A stretch of 64,000 bases of DNA from Psychrobium sp051201665. Lineage in GTDB: Bacteria > Pseudomonadota > Gammaproteobacteria > Enterobacterales > Psychrobiaceae. Position numbers and translations under genes: made by a program. The number at the start of each line of letters is the position of its first letter. Position 1 is the first letter of the stretch. Below are positions 44,533-54,167 of this stretch, one piece after another. The DNA is taken from positions 1,550,001 to 1,614,000 of the forward strand of contig NZ_CP179210.1 in assembly GCF_051201665.1 (NCBI RefSeq). Reading direction: 5' to 3'. The notes below the pieces were generated by a model that ran no database searches, was not told the origin of the DNA, and saw only the letters and a list, made by a program, of their open reading frames with translations.

Positions 44533-45339
44533 ATGAAAAAGACGCTAATTGCCTTAACGGCACTCACCTTGTTAGGTGGCTGCCAGTTGACGAAAAGCCC
44601 AACGGGTCGTACACAAGCATTGATGTACTCAAATGCTGATATGAGCAATCTAGGCGCACAATCTTTTGATGAAATGAAAAAGAAGGAAAAAATCGTCACA
44701 GATCCACGAGTAAATAATTATGTTGGATGTATTGCTAACGCAATCACGGCTAGTGTTGATAACTCCTACGGCGTTAATGAGTGGGAAGTTATCGTTTTTG
44801 ACTCGCCACAAATTAATGCCTTTGCCTTGCCAGGTGGCCACATCGGTGTTTATACAGGCCTGATGAATGTGGCAAAAAATGCTGATCAGTTAGCGGCTGT
44901 TATGGGACATGAAGTAGGACACGTATTAGCAAATCACTCAAATGAGCGCTTATCACGCAATAAGTTTACTAGTATGGGAATGCAAGTGGCTAACGGCGCA
45001 TTTGATTTAGCAGGCATTGAAAATAAAAAAATTTATATGCAAGGTCTAGGTCTTGGCGCTCAATATGGCGTTGCAATGCCATTTGGCCGTAAACAAGAAA
45101 GCGAGTCCGACAAGATAGGTCTAGATTTGATGGCTAAAGCGGGATTTAAGCCAGAAGCTAGTGTGTCTTTATGGCAAGCAATGGCAAAAGCCTCAGGCGG
45201 CAACCAACCGATGGAGTTTTTATCAACGCATCCATCGAATGAACGCCGAATTAACGATTTAACAAAGAATATGAGCGCGGCTAACGCGTTATATACTCAA
45301 GCAGTCAGTGCGGGCAAACGTCCAAACTGCAAACTTTAA
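44533..45339 (+). CDS. M48 family metalloprotease, lipoprotein
   Basis: 268 residues from ATG 44533. Lipoprotein signal LLGGCQ. The zinc motif HEVGH lies in VMGHEVGHVLANH, with the downstream Glu in KQESESDKIG. It resembles the LoiP/BepA group of periplasmic proteases that handle outer-membrane proteins. It lacks a C-terminal TPR domain. GAGGGA lies upstream. Confidence 0.92.
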   Translation: MKKTLIALTALTLLGGCQLTKSPTGRTQALMYSNADMSNLGAQSFDEMKKKEKIVTDPRVNNYVGCIANAITASVDNSYGVNEWEVIVFDSPQINAFALPGGHIGVYTGLMNVAKNADQLAAVMGHEVGHVLANHSNERLSRNKFTSMGMQVANGAFDLAGIENKKIYMQGLGLGAQYGVAMPFGRKQESESDKIGLDLMAKAGFKPEASVSLWQAMAKASGGNQPMEFLSTHPSNERRINDLTKNMSAANALYTQAVSAGKRPNCKL

Positions 45340-45355
45340 AATAGAGATAAAAAGT

Positions 45356-45973
45356 ATGTCTGAATTTACAACAATTGAACAACGTGCAAGTTACGGTGTT
45401 GGCCGCAACATGGGTGAACAACTAGCAGCTAACCCATTTGACGGTATTGATATTTCTGCTGTTCAGCAAGGTCTTGCTGACGCATTTGCTAAAGAAGCAA
45501 GTAAAGTAAGTGTTGATGACTTAAACGAAGCGTTTAAAGAAATCAACGAACGCATGCAAGCTGCTGCTGCTGAAAAAGCAACAGTAATGGCTGCTGAAGG
45601 CGAAAAATACTTAGAAGAAAATGCTAAGCGTGAAGGCGTTACTACAGTAGCTTCTGGTCTTCAGTTTGAAGTTGTTAGTGAAGGCGAAGGCGAAAAGCCA
45701 ACAGCTCAATCTACAGTACGCGTTCATTACCACGGTACATTAATCGACGGTACTGTATTTGACAGTTCATACGATCGTGGTCAACCTGCTGAGTTCCCTG
45801 TTGGCGGTGTTATCGCTGGTTGGACTGAAGCATTACAATTAATGAGCGTTGGTTCTAAATACAAGCTACACATCCCACATAACCTAGCCTACGGTGAGCA
45901 AGGTGCTGGCGGTGCAATTGCTCCATTTAGCGCATTAGTATTTGATGTTGAATTATTAGAAATCGTTAGCTAA
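45356..45973 (+). CDS. fklB: FKBP-type peptidyl-prolyl isomerase FklB
   Basis: 205 residues from ATG 45356, close to E. coli FklB in length and order. The N-terminal dimerisation helices (FTTIEQRASYGVGRNMGEQL) are followed by the FKBP domain with VRVHYHGTLIDGTVFDSSYD, GVIAGWTEALQLM and IPHNLAYGEQG. Catalyses cis-trans proline isomerisation. No signal peptide. Confidence 0.95.
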   Translation: MSEFTTIEQRASYGVGRNMGEQLAANPFDGIDISAVQQGLADAFAKEASKVSVDDLNEAFKEINERMQAAAAEKATVMAAEGEKYLEENAKREGVTTVASGLQFEVVSEGEGEKPTAQSTVRVHYHGTLIDGTVFDSSYDRGQPAEFPVGGVIAGWTEALQLMSVGSKYKLHIPHNLAYGEQGAGGAIAPFSALVFDVELLEIVS

Positions 45974-45994
45974 TTTAATTAGTTATGATTAGTT

Positions 45995-46021
45995 AAAGGA
46001 GCTTTAGTGCTCCTTTTTTTA
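45995..46021 (+). terminator. Terminator of fklB
   Basis: AAAGGAGC/GCTCCTTT stem with a TTTAGT loop and T7. Confidence 0.88.
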
Positions 46022-46389
46022 TGGGCGATTTTTGACGTATTATTTGAATTTCTTCATAGCATAAGAAGATACTGTGCAGTACAGAACAAAGCCGTTATTT
46101 CTACTTAAATCATTGTACCAAATATCAAAAATTACATGCCCTAAGTAAAAATTTGAATCATTAACCTATCGTAATAACGCTCTTCTTGGTTATTTGTAGC
46201 GTAAGTTAGTAGTATTCCATGGCATAGGTAACACAAGCTGCAAATTAAGCGATAGGCGCATTGCTCGCACTTATTACAAAGTACCGTACATACTGTTGGC
46301 TATTTGATGCAAGTATGTTGTTTACTATTCTGATTGGTGATTGTGCTTTATGATTAATACTTCCTAGTTCACAACGGGTGTTAATGTCA
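46022..46389. other. Non-coding spacer
   Basis: No gene recognised. It runs from the fklB terminator to MITE copy 3. Confidence 0.5.
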
Positions 46390-46546
46390 TACCAATTGCA
46401 TTAAATATTTGCCCACTTGTACTTGTTAAAATTAACTAAAATGGCGTTACTCTCAATCCTAATAGCCAGCTATTAGTCAATCGAGCGCCTTGTTTTAGCT
46501 GATTTTCTCTACGCACAACAAGATCACTTACTTAATGCAATTGGTA
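46390..46546 (+). mobile_element. MITE, family 1, copy 3 (157 bp, TSD TCA)
   Basis: Almost identical to the copy at 17858. The ends TACCAATTGCATTAA and TTAATGCAATTGGTA are flanked by TCA (46387-46389 and 46547-46549), so the duplicated triplet varies in its middle base. Confidence 0.93.
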
Positions 46547-46549
46547 TCA

Positions 46550-47086
46550 GTTAGTCGTCATAAAGTCGTTTTGCTAAATCCCATATTAATAGCTGAAATA
46601 AGATCGTCAATTACTCAAAACAAAGGTGTAAAGACACATGGATAATTTACGAAACGCCATCAATTTATCGCTCAAATAATACCAATTTATTCAGTGTGGC
46701 AACGGCATATTTTGTATCTCATAACCTGTTAATGAAAGGAAAACAATGTAACTTTATTAGTCTTTTCTTGTGTCAAACGTAGCGCTAACGATGGTTTTGT
46801 GAGGTTTGTGTGCTTAATGTTTTCATTGTGTTTAATAGGTTAAATTATTGTTTTGTGTTGTTTTTGTCCAGTCAGTGTTTTTTTTGTTGCATTTTTAGTC
46901 ACTTAAAATGCATGTTAATTTGATGTTGAAAACTAAGTCTCTGTTTTTCTGTTATTTCGATATTTTATGTTGTCAGGGTGTTAAATTCGCTGCATTGCAG
47001 TCGTGATTTTGTGGTGATAGCTTGACCGCCGGGAAATAGTCATAGCTATTTCTAACTACAATAACTATATCAACAGAGAGAGAAGT
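46550..47086. other. Long AT-rich leader before the TonB receptor
   Basis: 537 bp without a gene, rich in T runs on the plus strand. A palindrome AAATAGTCATAGCTATTT lies at about 47033-47050, and GAGAGAGAAG directly before the start codon is the ribosome-binding site. The leader may carry regulation of the receptor, but I recognise no known element. Confidence 0.5.
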
Positions 47087-50053
47087 ATGAACTCTAATGT
47101 ATTTAAGCGTTCGTTAACGGCAATGGCTGTTACTGTTTCGTTAGGCATTGCAATGCCAGCATTTGCAGATAACTCAAGTGGTTCGATTTACGGCCGCGCG
47201 ATGGAAGGCAAAACAGTTACTATTAAAAACCCAGCAACAGGTTTTTCTCGTTCAGTAACAGTAAGTGACAGTGGACGTTTTAACTTTCCTAAACTACCTA
47301 CTGGTAAATACACCGTAACAAACGGTAGCCGTACTAACAATGTAACAGTAACTATCGGTACAGGTAGTTCAGTTGATTTTACTAACGTAGAAGCCATTGA
47401 AATTGTTGGTCGTCAACTCGCAACAATTGATACTTCATCAGCTGAATCAACGTCTGTTTTCACCGCAGAGCAAATTGAATTACTACCCGTTGCACGTGAT
47501 CTAACAAGTGTTGCTCTTTTAGCGCCTGGTGCTACTTCTGGTGATTCTGGTTTCGGCAATCTTGCTTCTTTTGGTGGTTCTTCAGTTGCTGAAAACGGTT
47601 ATTTCATTAACGGTTTTGACGTAACGAACATTCGTAACTTTACGTCTTTTGCTGCACTTCCATATGATGCTGTTGCACAGCAACAAGTTAAAACGGGTGG
47701 TTACGGTGCAGAATACGGTCGTTCACTAGGTGGCGTTGTCAACTTAGTAACTAAACGTGGTACGAACGAATGGTCTGGTGGCGGCTCTATCTATATGACG
47801 CCTTCTGCATTCCGCGAAGATAGTAAAGATGCTCTTTCTCAAGATCCTGAGCAAGGTTATAAAGATCGTTATATTGCATACCGATCAGCTAACAGCTATG
47901 ACTACATGTCTTACAATGCTTACGTTTCGGGCCCTGTTATTCAGGACGAATTATTTTTCTTTGGTTTATTTGAAGGGACTAAAGATGAAGTAGAGACGTT
48001 TGGTAGTCAAACAAGTAAAGTTCGTAAAAATAACTCACCAATGTATTTAGTAAAACTTGATTGGCACATCAATGACAATCATTTACTAGAAGTTACTCAT
48101 ATCAACAATGAGAAAGACAACGAATACACGCCATACTCTTATGCTGACGACGTTCGTTACGGCAGCGCGCATGGTGAAGCTGGTGAGTCATATGAAATTA
48201 CATCTGGCGGTGACGTTTCAATCGTTAACTACACTGGATTTATCACTGATGATTTAACGGCAAGCTTGTTATGGGGTGAAATGAATAACACGCTATCTGC
48301 ACGTAATCCTGATATCGGTCCAGGTGCTGAATGTCCATTGGTTTACGATCGTCGTGAAACGCCAAATAGCTCACAGCGTATCGGTTGTTGGGGCATTGCT
48401 GAATCTCAATACTACCGTCCTGATCCAAACTTTGCACCAGACGAAGATGTACGTGAATCAGTTCGTTTTAGCGTTGAATACGCAATGGATGACCATACAA
48501 TTAAAATCGGTTACGATCACGAGAAATTTACGTCAACTCGTCGTGGTACTGAATTCTCTGGTGGCGATTACTGGCGCTGGCACACGGGTTCAGGCAAAAC
48601 TGTAAACGGTGTTGTTGTTCCTGAAGGTCAAGATTACATTCGTCACAGACAACGTAATACTGTCTCTGGTAGCTTTGAAGTAGAAAATACAGCCTTCTAC
48701 ATTGAAGATAACTGGCAAGTTAACGATGAGTGGATGGTTTACTTAGGGCTTCGCTCTGAAGGTTTCAAAAACAGTAACAGCCAAGGTGATGTATTTGTTG
48801 AAGCGTCTAACCAAGTTGCTCCACGTTTAGGTTTCGCATGGGATATGGGCGGTGAAGGTACTCATAAAGTTTATGGTACGTTAGGCCGTTACTACATTCC
48901 TGTTGCATCAAACACTAACATTCGTGCTTCTGGTATCGAATATTCTCTAGAAGAATACTTCTTGGTAGATAGCGCTGATGAAAACCCAACAACTTCTGCT
49001 CCAGATAAGTTAGGTGCACAATTAGGCGACACATTATTAAGTGGTTCAAAAGATGCGCCTGATTCACGCACTGTTGCGGTAACTGATCTTAACCCAATGT
49101 ATCAAGATGAGTTAATCTTAGGTTACCAACAAGAACTTGAAGATTGGACTGTTGGCGCTAAAGTTATCTATCGTGAAGTTAAAGATGGTATGGATGATTA
49201 CTGTTCTTTCCAACCATTCATCAACTTCGCTAAAGACAAAGGTTATGACAACTTTGATTACCATACATTAGCAGATTGTTTCCTAATGAATCCAGGCCGT
49301 GACGTATCACTGGCAATGGACTTAGAAAACAACGGTACATACGCAACGACTGTCGTACCAAAAGAATACTTTGACCTTGACGTATACAAGCGTAAATATC
49401 AAGCACTAGAGTTAACTGCAGAACGTCCAATGAACGATGATTGGTACATGAAAGCGTCTTACACGCTTGCTAAGAGTGAAGGTAACTCAGAAGGTTACGT
49501 TAACTCAACGAACGAGCAAGAAGATGCTGGTCTAACACAAGATATCGATAACGCGTTATTCCAACACGGTGCATACGGCCCATTACCAAATGATCGTCGT
49601 CATACATTAAAAGTGTTTGGTGCATACAAACTAAATGATGAAGTGTCTATTTCTGCAAACATGACAATCTCATCTGGTCGTCCTATGAGCTGTCAAGGTT
49701 TCGTTCCTTTAGAAGCCTTAAAAGATGAGTTAGGCGTAGATTACGATAACCTTTCAGGTTACGGTGCGTCATCTTACTACTGTAATGGTGAACTGACTCA
49801 ACGTGGCGACGAAGGCCGCACTCCTTGGACTAAGAACTTAGATGTTGGTTTAAGCTACAAACCTGCTTCAATTGAAGGTTTAAGCCTGAAAATTGATGTT
49901 CGTAACATCTTAAACTTCCAAGAAGTTACAGAGTTTGTTGAAACGGCTGAATCTGGTTCAGGTACTGCTGCAACGCCGAACCCTAACTTCCAAGCGCCAA
50001 TTAATTATCAAACGCCACGTCGCGTAAGCTTTACTGCACGTTACAAGTTTTAA
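47087..50053 (+). CDS. TonB-dependent receptor with carboxypeptidase-regulatory N-terminus
   Basis: 988 residues. Signal peptide ending MPAFA. An Oar-like carboxypeptidase-regulatory domain follows (SGSIYGRAMEGKTVTIKNPA ... GKYTVTNG, residues ~29-90), then the plug domain with NGFDVTNIRNF and GGYGAEYGRSLGGVVNLVTK. The barrel ends with an aromatic C-terminal strand (PRRVSFTARYKF) for assembly. Receptors of this type import large substrates such as siderophores, polysaccharides or peptides through the outer membrane; the substrate is not evident. Codon use is high-expression. Confidence 0.93.
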   Translation: MNSNVFKRSLTAMAVTVSLGIAMPAFADNSSGSIYGRAMEGKTVTIKNPATGFSRSVTVSDSGRFNFPKLPTGKYTVTNGSRTNNVTVTIGTGSSVDFTNVEAIEIVGRQLATIDTSSAESTSVFTAEQIELLPVARDLTSVALLAPGATSGDSGFGNLASFGGSSVAENGYFINGFDVTNIRNFTSFAALPYDAVAQQQVKTGGYGAEYGRSLGGVVNLVTKRGTNEWSGGGSIYMTPSAFREDSKDALSQDPEQGYKDRYIAYRSANSYDYMSYNAYVSGPVIQDELFFFGLFEGTKDEVETFGSQTSKVRKNNSPMYLVKLDWHINDNHLLEVTHINNEKDNEYTPYSYADDVRYGSAHGEAGESYEITSGGDVSIVNYTGFITDDLTASLLWGEMNNTLSARNPDIGPGAECPLVYDRRETPNSSQRIGCWGIAESQYYRPDPNFAPDEDVRESVRFSVEYAMDDHTIKIGYDHEKFTSTRRGTEFSGGDYWRWHTGSGKTVNGVVVPEGQDYIRHRQRNTVSGSFEVENTAFYIEDNWQVNDEWMVYLGLRSEGFKNSNSQGDVFVEASNQVAPRLGFAWDMGGEGTHKVYGTLGRYYIPVASNTNIRASGIEYSLEEYFLVDSADENPTTSAPDKLGAQLGDTLLSGSKDAPDSRTVAVTDLNPMYQDELILGYQQELEDWTVGAKVIYREVKDGMDDYCSFQPFINFAKDKGYDNFDYHTLADCFLMNPGRDVSLAMDLENNGTYATTVVPKEYFDLDVYKRKYQALELTAERPMNDDWYMKASYTLAKSEGNSEGYVNSTNEQEDAGLTQDIDNALFQHGAYGPLPNDRRHTLKVFGAYKLNDEVSISANMTISSGRPMSCQGFVPLEALKDELGVDYDNLSGYGASSYYCNGELTQRGDEGRTPWTKNLDVGLSYKPASIEGLSLKIDVRNILNFQEVTEFVETAESGSGTAATPNPNFQAPINYQTPRRVSFTARYKF

Positions 50054-50080
50054 TTAATCGCCTGTTAGTGATCTAAAAAT

Positions 50081-50116
50081 AAAGCGAGTATTTCCTTTGA
50101 AATACTCGCTTTTTTA
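50081..50116 (+). terminator. Bidirectional terminator after the TonB receptor
   Basis: AAAGCGAGTATTTC and GAAATACTCGCTTT form a long stem with a CTTT loop and T runs on both strands. It separates the receptor from the convergent gene at 50136. Confidence 0.93.
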
Positions 50117-50135
50117 TAGGCAATAATTGGGTAGG

Positions 50136-51203
50136 TTAGTACTTAAAATACATGTTTAATATTACTGTATTTGCGTCGGTAAACTTTGCTTTGTTGATAC
50201 CTAGACTCACACCAACCATTTTTCCGTCTAAGCCAAATTTCACTGCGCGAGTTTCAGGATAAATGCTAATTGAAGCGTTAGCGAAATCGCCCCATATTGG
50301 CATTTTAAATCCAGTAAACCAGTGATGAGTGCTGTTAATGTAATCGTTACCAGCGAGCACCGTACCGTAAGAGGTTTGATAATCTACCTGTAGGTAAACT
50401 TGCTCATTAAAGCGCTGTTTATAATCAAGGTCATTTTCAATGCCACTTAAACTTGCTTGATTATTCTGCTTATCTTCCCCGCGAACTAATGTCGCTTGGG
50501 TATGATAAACACGGTCCCAATCGAGGGCGTAACCAATATCTTTAATATCTAATGTGATATTAAGATCGGGTGTTGCTTGCCAATTAAGCCCAATATCTAA
50601 ACTATAGCCATCGCCATACATAGTATCTGGTGTTTCTCGGTCAAAAATCGTATCTTCTTCATAGTAATAATCAAAATCTAGCTGACCTTGATAATTTTCA
50701 TCTGTAGCAGTATTTATCTGTCCCGAGACTCGGCCTGATAATACTTGGTCGCTCTGCCAGTAATTTAGCCTTACACTGTAATTTAATGATTTGTAAGAAT
50801 TGTTATATTGAATAAACGGGCCGCTAGCGAATGTATGCTCGACATCTAATAATAAATCAAGGTCGGTATTGTCAGGTTGTGACAGGTCATTTTTATCAAG
50901 ATAGAAGAAGCGCCCGGTATCTTTGCTGAAATGGCCAAAGTAGTCATAGCGCATAGCGCCACCCACTAACCAATTACCATAGCCAACACCCATGTCTGCT
51001 CTGTTTGTTGTAAATAGTGAATCTGCGTCTTTATAGTCGCCTTCCCATGTATCATCAGCGATTGATTTTATTGAAACGACTTCACTATTACTGTAACTAG
51101 AAAAGGATGTTTCAAAGCGCCAGTCATTATTATCGGCTGACACAGTGTTGGATAACGAAAGCAAAATAATGCTTACATAAGAATATTTAATTTTGTTTTG
51201 CAT
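50136..51203 (-). CDS. Predicted outer-membrane beta-barrel protein
   Basis: 355 residues. Signal peptide ending NTVSA, then alternating polar/aromatic strands throughout (for example VGYGNWLVGGAMRYDYFG and KSLNYSVRLNYWQS) and a final NTVILNMYFKY strand. About 14-18 strands seem likely. It is not a TonB receptor (no plug). It lies beside the TonB receptor and a large lipoprotein, so it may belong to one surface system, though the three genes are not in one operon. Confidence 0.72.
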   Translation of the reverse strand: MQNKIKYSYVSIILLSLSNTVSADNNDWRFETSFSSYSNSEVVSIKSIADDTWEGDYKDADSLFTTNRADMGVGYGNWLVGGAMRYDYFGHFSKDTGRFFYLDKNDLSQPDNTDLDLLLDVEHTFASGPFIQYNNSYKSLNYSVRLNYWQSDQVLSGRVSGQINTATDENYQGQLDFDYYYEEDTIFDRETPDTMYGDGYSLDIGLNWQATPDLNITLDIKDIGYALDWDRVYHTQATLVRGEDKQNNQASLSGIENDLDYKQRFNEQVYLQVDYQTSYGTVLAGNDYINSTHHWFTGFKMPIWGDFANASISIYPETRAVKFGLDGKMVGVSLGINKAKFTDANTVILNMYFKY

Positions 51204-51228
51204 ACTACTAATTTCTTTCGATGAAAAA

Positions 51229-51258
51229 TAAAAACCAGCGCTAAAAGCGCTGGTTTTG
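51229..51258 (-). terminator. Terminator of the 640-residue lipoprotein gene
   Basis: AAAACCAGCGCT and AGCGCTGGTTTT form a perfect 12-bp stem with a two-base loop and T run on the minus strand. Confidence 0.92.
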
Positions 51259-51281
51259 AACTAACGTTTTTTTAATTTATT

Positions 51282-53204
51282 CTAGAATAAAGTTTCAAAA
51301 CTGCCGTCAGTGTATTTAATCTTATGAACATTGCCTACTAGCGAAATGGTACCAACTACTTTAGCGCCGATGATAACTTGACCTACGTCGTCGCCATCTT
51401 TAACACCTTCAGTTTTAACCGTTACCATAACGCTCTTATCTGCATTAGTTGCTTTAATTTGACCTGTTGCATCGTCTGTGCTGCCAGAAAGAACAACTTT
51501 ACGAGCATCATCGCCATCCATTAGCATTATTTCGATAGTGCCATCGTCAACGGAAGTACGTTCAATAGTAATATCAGCACTCGCGCCATCGAAGTTTTCC
51601 ATAGCTACGTCAACAGTTAATACTGCTGTGGCATCAACCCAGTTATCTTTAGTTTCGATAACGTCACCATCGGCTGCTACATCGTAATCACCTGTTGATG
51701 TAATCATTAGCGATGCGTCGAACATTTCATCGCCACTGCCAAATGAGCCGCCAAATGATAGAGAAGAAGGAATTAAAGTGCCGCCAGTACCATCTTCGAG
51801 CTCCATCCATTTACCAGTTGCGCCAACGTTACCTGTAAACATCCCAGTATCAGTTTTAAGGCTACTTGCTTTTAATATTGCGTTTAGTTCAACGGTTGCA
51901 TCTTTAAAGCTTTCTTCGGTGTCGTCGTCTGCAAGTTGCAGACCTTTAACGATGAATTTACCGTCGCTTAGCTCGATAGATGCGTCAGCATTGGCTAACA
52001 TTGCACTAAATATTAGGCTACCGTTAGATTTAGTTGAATCTGCTACAGGGCCAGCGTCAATGTCAATCATCATCTTAACTTTGTCTGTACCAAACATAAG
52101 ATCTAGTTCAACTTTACCTTTCATCGCTGTGTCAGTTTCAACGATATCAGATACCGTGACAGTTCCGCCTTCAGCTGCGCCGTCAAAATCAGCAAGAGCA
52201 AGGTCTTCCAAATTACCTTCTTCCATTGCATTTTCAACGGAGATAAGGACTTCGTTGCCCAAATCCATTAGTGAATCTACTTGAGCATCAATTAGCATTT
52301 CAGCCGCATCAGCTTTATCGGCAAATGCGTTTGCTGGTGTATCAAAACCGTCAGCAATTGTTGTGCCCCAGTCACGAACGTCAGCAACGAACTTTTTAGC
52401 ATCTTCAACTTCTGGAATTTTGGTTTCAACTTTACCACCGTCACCAACTACAACCGTGATTTTGTCTGGATCACCACCTGCCGCAATAGCATCAGTAATT
52501 GCTTTAGCAATCTCGCCTAAAGTGCCATCAGCGTCTTTCAGCTCTTTTGCTAAATTTGCAGCTTCAGCTGGAAGTAATTGAACGATGCTACGTGCAATCG
52601 CGTGAATCTTTTCTTTAAAGTCGTTGCCTGCTTTGCCATCGAAGTAATCACCTAGTAACTGTTCAGAAGTAACGTCACCCAATCCTAAATCTTGTGCGAC
52701 TGCTGTTACAGCCTCAGCAAGTGAAAGCGTTCCACCAGCAGCTTTTGCTTCAGCAATTTTGGTTTGAATTAATGTCGTGATCGGATTAACAACGGTGTTA
52801 CCGGCAGGTGTACTCATTGAGAAATCTTTTGCAACTAAAGCATCGGTATCTTCATCGGTCGTTGAAGCTTTTTTCGCAATAGCGATAATAGGATAAATGT
52901 CTGGATTTTCGATACCGGTCGTATCAAGTGTCACTACACCACCCGCTCCAGTTGTACCTGATGGTTCGTCAGTGTCGTGCACTGAGTTTTCATTAACATC
53001 TAAAAATACAAAAGCGCCTTTTAAATAACCATCCGCGACTTTTATGCCTAACTCTGTTGGAGTAGGTGCTGGGGTTGTCGGTGGTGTCGGCGTTGGGCTA
53101 GGCGGCGCAGTACGCGCTTTTTTACCTGAATGACATGCTGTTAATACAGCAACGGTAACTAAACTTAGTGCAACATTTTTAACAGTGTTTTTTGAGACAA
53201 TCAT
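51282..53204 (-). CDS. Large secreted lipoprotein of unknown function
   Basis: 640 residues. Lipoprotein signal VAVLTACHSG, then a Pro/Thr-rich linker (APPSPTPTPPTTPAPTPTE). A first module GYLKGAFVFLDVNENSVHD resembles that of the lipoprotein at 28447. An alpha-helical, Ala-rich middle region is followed by a beta-rich, Asp-rich C-terminal half (for example FDGASADITIERTSVDDGTI), probably calcium-binding. No catalytic motif. Probably cell-surface or secreted. Confidence 0.75.
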   Translation of the reverse strand: MIVSKNTVKNVALSLVTVAVLTACHSGKKARTAPPSPTPTPPTTPAPTPTELGIKVADGYLKGAFVFLDVNENSVHDTDEPSGTTGAGGVVTLDTTGIENPDIYPIIAIAKKASTTDEDTDALVAKDFSMSTPAGNTVVNPITTLIQTKIAEAKAAGGTLSLAEAVTAVAQDLGLGDVTSEQLLGDYFDGKAGNDFKEKIHAIARSIVQLLPAEAANLAKELKDADGTLGEIAKAITDAIAAGGDPDKITVVVGDGGKVETKIPEVEDAKKFVADVRDWGTTIADGFDTPANAFADKADAAEMLIDAQVDSLMDLGNEVLISVENAMEEGNLEDLALADFDGAAEGGTVTVSDIVETDTAMKGKVELDLMFGTDKVKMMIDIDAGPVADSTKSNGSLIFSAMLANADASIELSDGKFIVKGLQLADDDTEESFKDATVELNAILKASSLKTDTGMFTGNVGATGKWMELEDGTGGTLIPSSLSFGGSFGSGDEMFDASLMITSTGDYDVAADGDVIETKDNWVDATAVLTVDVAMENFDGASADITIERTSVDDGTIEIMLMDGDDARKVVLSGSTDDATGQIKATNADKSVMVTVKTEGVKDGDDVGQVIIGAKVVGTISLVGNVHKIKYTDGSFETLF

Positions 53205-54122
53205 TAGTTTTTCCTTACTTTCACCAAATTTCCTTTGGTGTGATTTTCTACATTTTGAATTAGCGTTAAATGACCAAAAAGTATCTTTTCGGCAATTGAC
53301 ATTTTTATATCTCTTAACTTTCTCGAGAATGTAATCAATTGTTACCTAGTAATAACATATGCCAAGTTAAAATCAATGACACTAAAGAGGTAATTTTATG
53401 ACATAAATTAGGCAGTTCTATATTTCTTCGAAATAACAGTAATTTATATTAGTTCTTTAAAAAAAATTAATCCCAAATCATTAGTGGGATATGTAACATT
53501 ATGTATCACCACATTAATAACAAAGAAATTGTCAGAGTCTGAATTAATCGCTTGTCTAAAATAAATCTAATATGTTTTACGTCTTGTTTTACCCTTTTTT
53601 TTGCTGGTAATATTTTAATTTTGGTTTTTAAGTTGCTGTTTTTATGGTTTTATTGTGGCTATTTTTATTATTTAGGGTGTTTTGGGTGTATGTTGTCTGT
53701 TGTTTGTGTTTTCCGTTGTTTATGTGTCTTTTCCTGAGGTAAAAATGAAAGATGCTGTGTATTTATTAACAATGTAATCAAATTTACTGGCGTTGATTTA
53801 ATTTTACTCATTGAATACGCATGTTTTTATGTAAAAAACGAGATATTTCGCTTGAGGGGATAAAGTTGTCACTAGTGTCTGTTTTAATTGGTAGTTACTT
53901 TATCTAACTGTTATTTAATATTATTATTTTTTGTTTAAATGTTTTTTTATACAATTATTTCTATTGTTCATCGTTGTAGTTTAAGGGTTTTGAGTGTTTG
54001 GTGTTTAATGTTCGTCGTGTTAGGTATTTATGTGTTTTAGGGTAGACAGGTATAGAGTGCTAAGCTATACTACGCCGAATTTGGTTGGGTAGTAATGCGC
54101 CTAACGTTTTTAACTAAAAACA
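53205..54122. other. AT-rich spacer upstream of carA, no gene seen
   Basis: Very T- and G-rich on the plus strand from 53550 to 54060. A 61-codon frame at 53552 is low-complexity (Phe/Leu/Cys) and not credible. The region probably contains the promoter of carAB and that of the lipoprotein gene. Confidence 0.6.
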
Positions 54123-54150
54123 GACATTCATTTATGTGAATGTTTTTATT
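54123..54150 (+). promoter_or_regulatory. Leader hairpin upstream of carA
   Basis: GACATTCA-TTTA-TGTGAATGTTTTTATT: an inverted repeat followed by a T-rich run, ending seven bases before the carA Shine-Dalgarno site. It has the shape of an intrinsic terminator and could be an attenuator for carAB. I cannot identify a leader peptide or protein-binding site. Confidence 0.55.
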
Positions 54151-54167
54151 ATCTTTTGGAGGTTGTT

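Noticed and set aside
51478..52581. Three long plus-strand frames opposite the 640-residue lipoprotein
   Set aside because: They are shadows of a gene with biased codon use; their Ser/Pro-rich products have no start signals.
53552..53737. 61-residue frame upstream of carA
   Set aside because: Low-complexity Phe/Leu/Cys composition from a T/G-rich tract, no ribosome-binding site, no homologue recognised.
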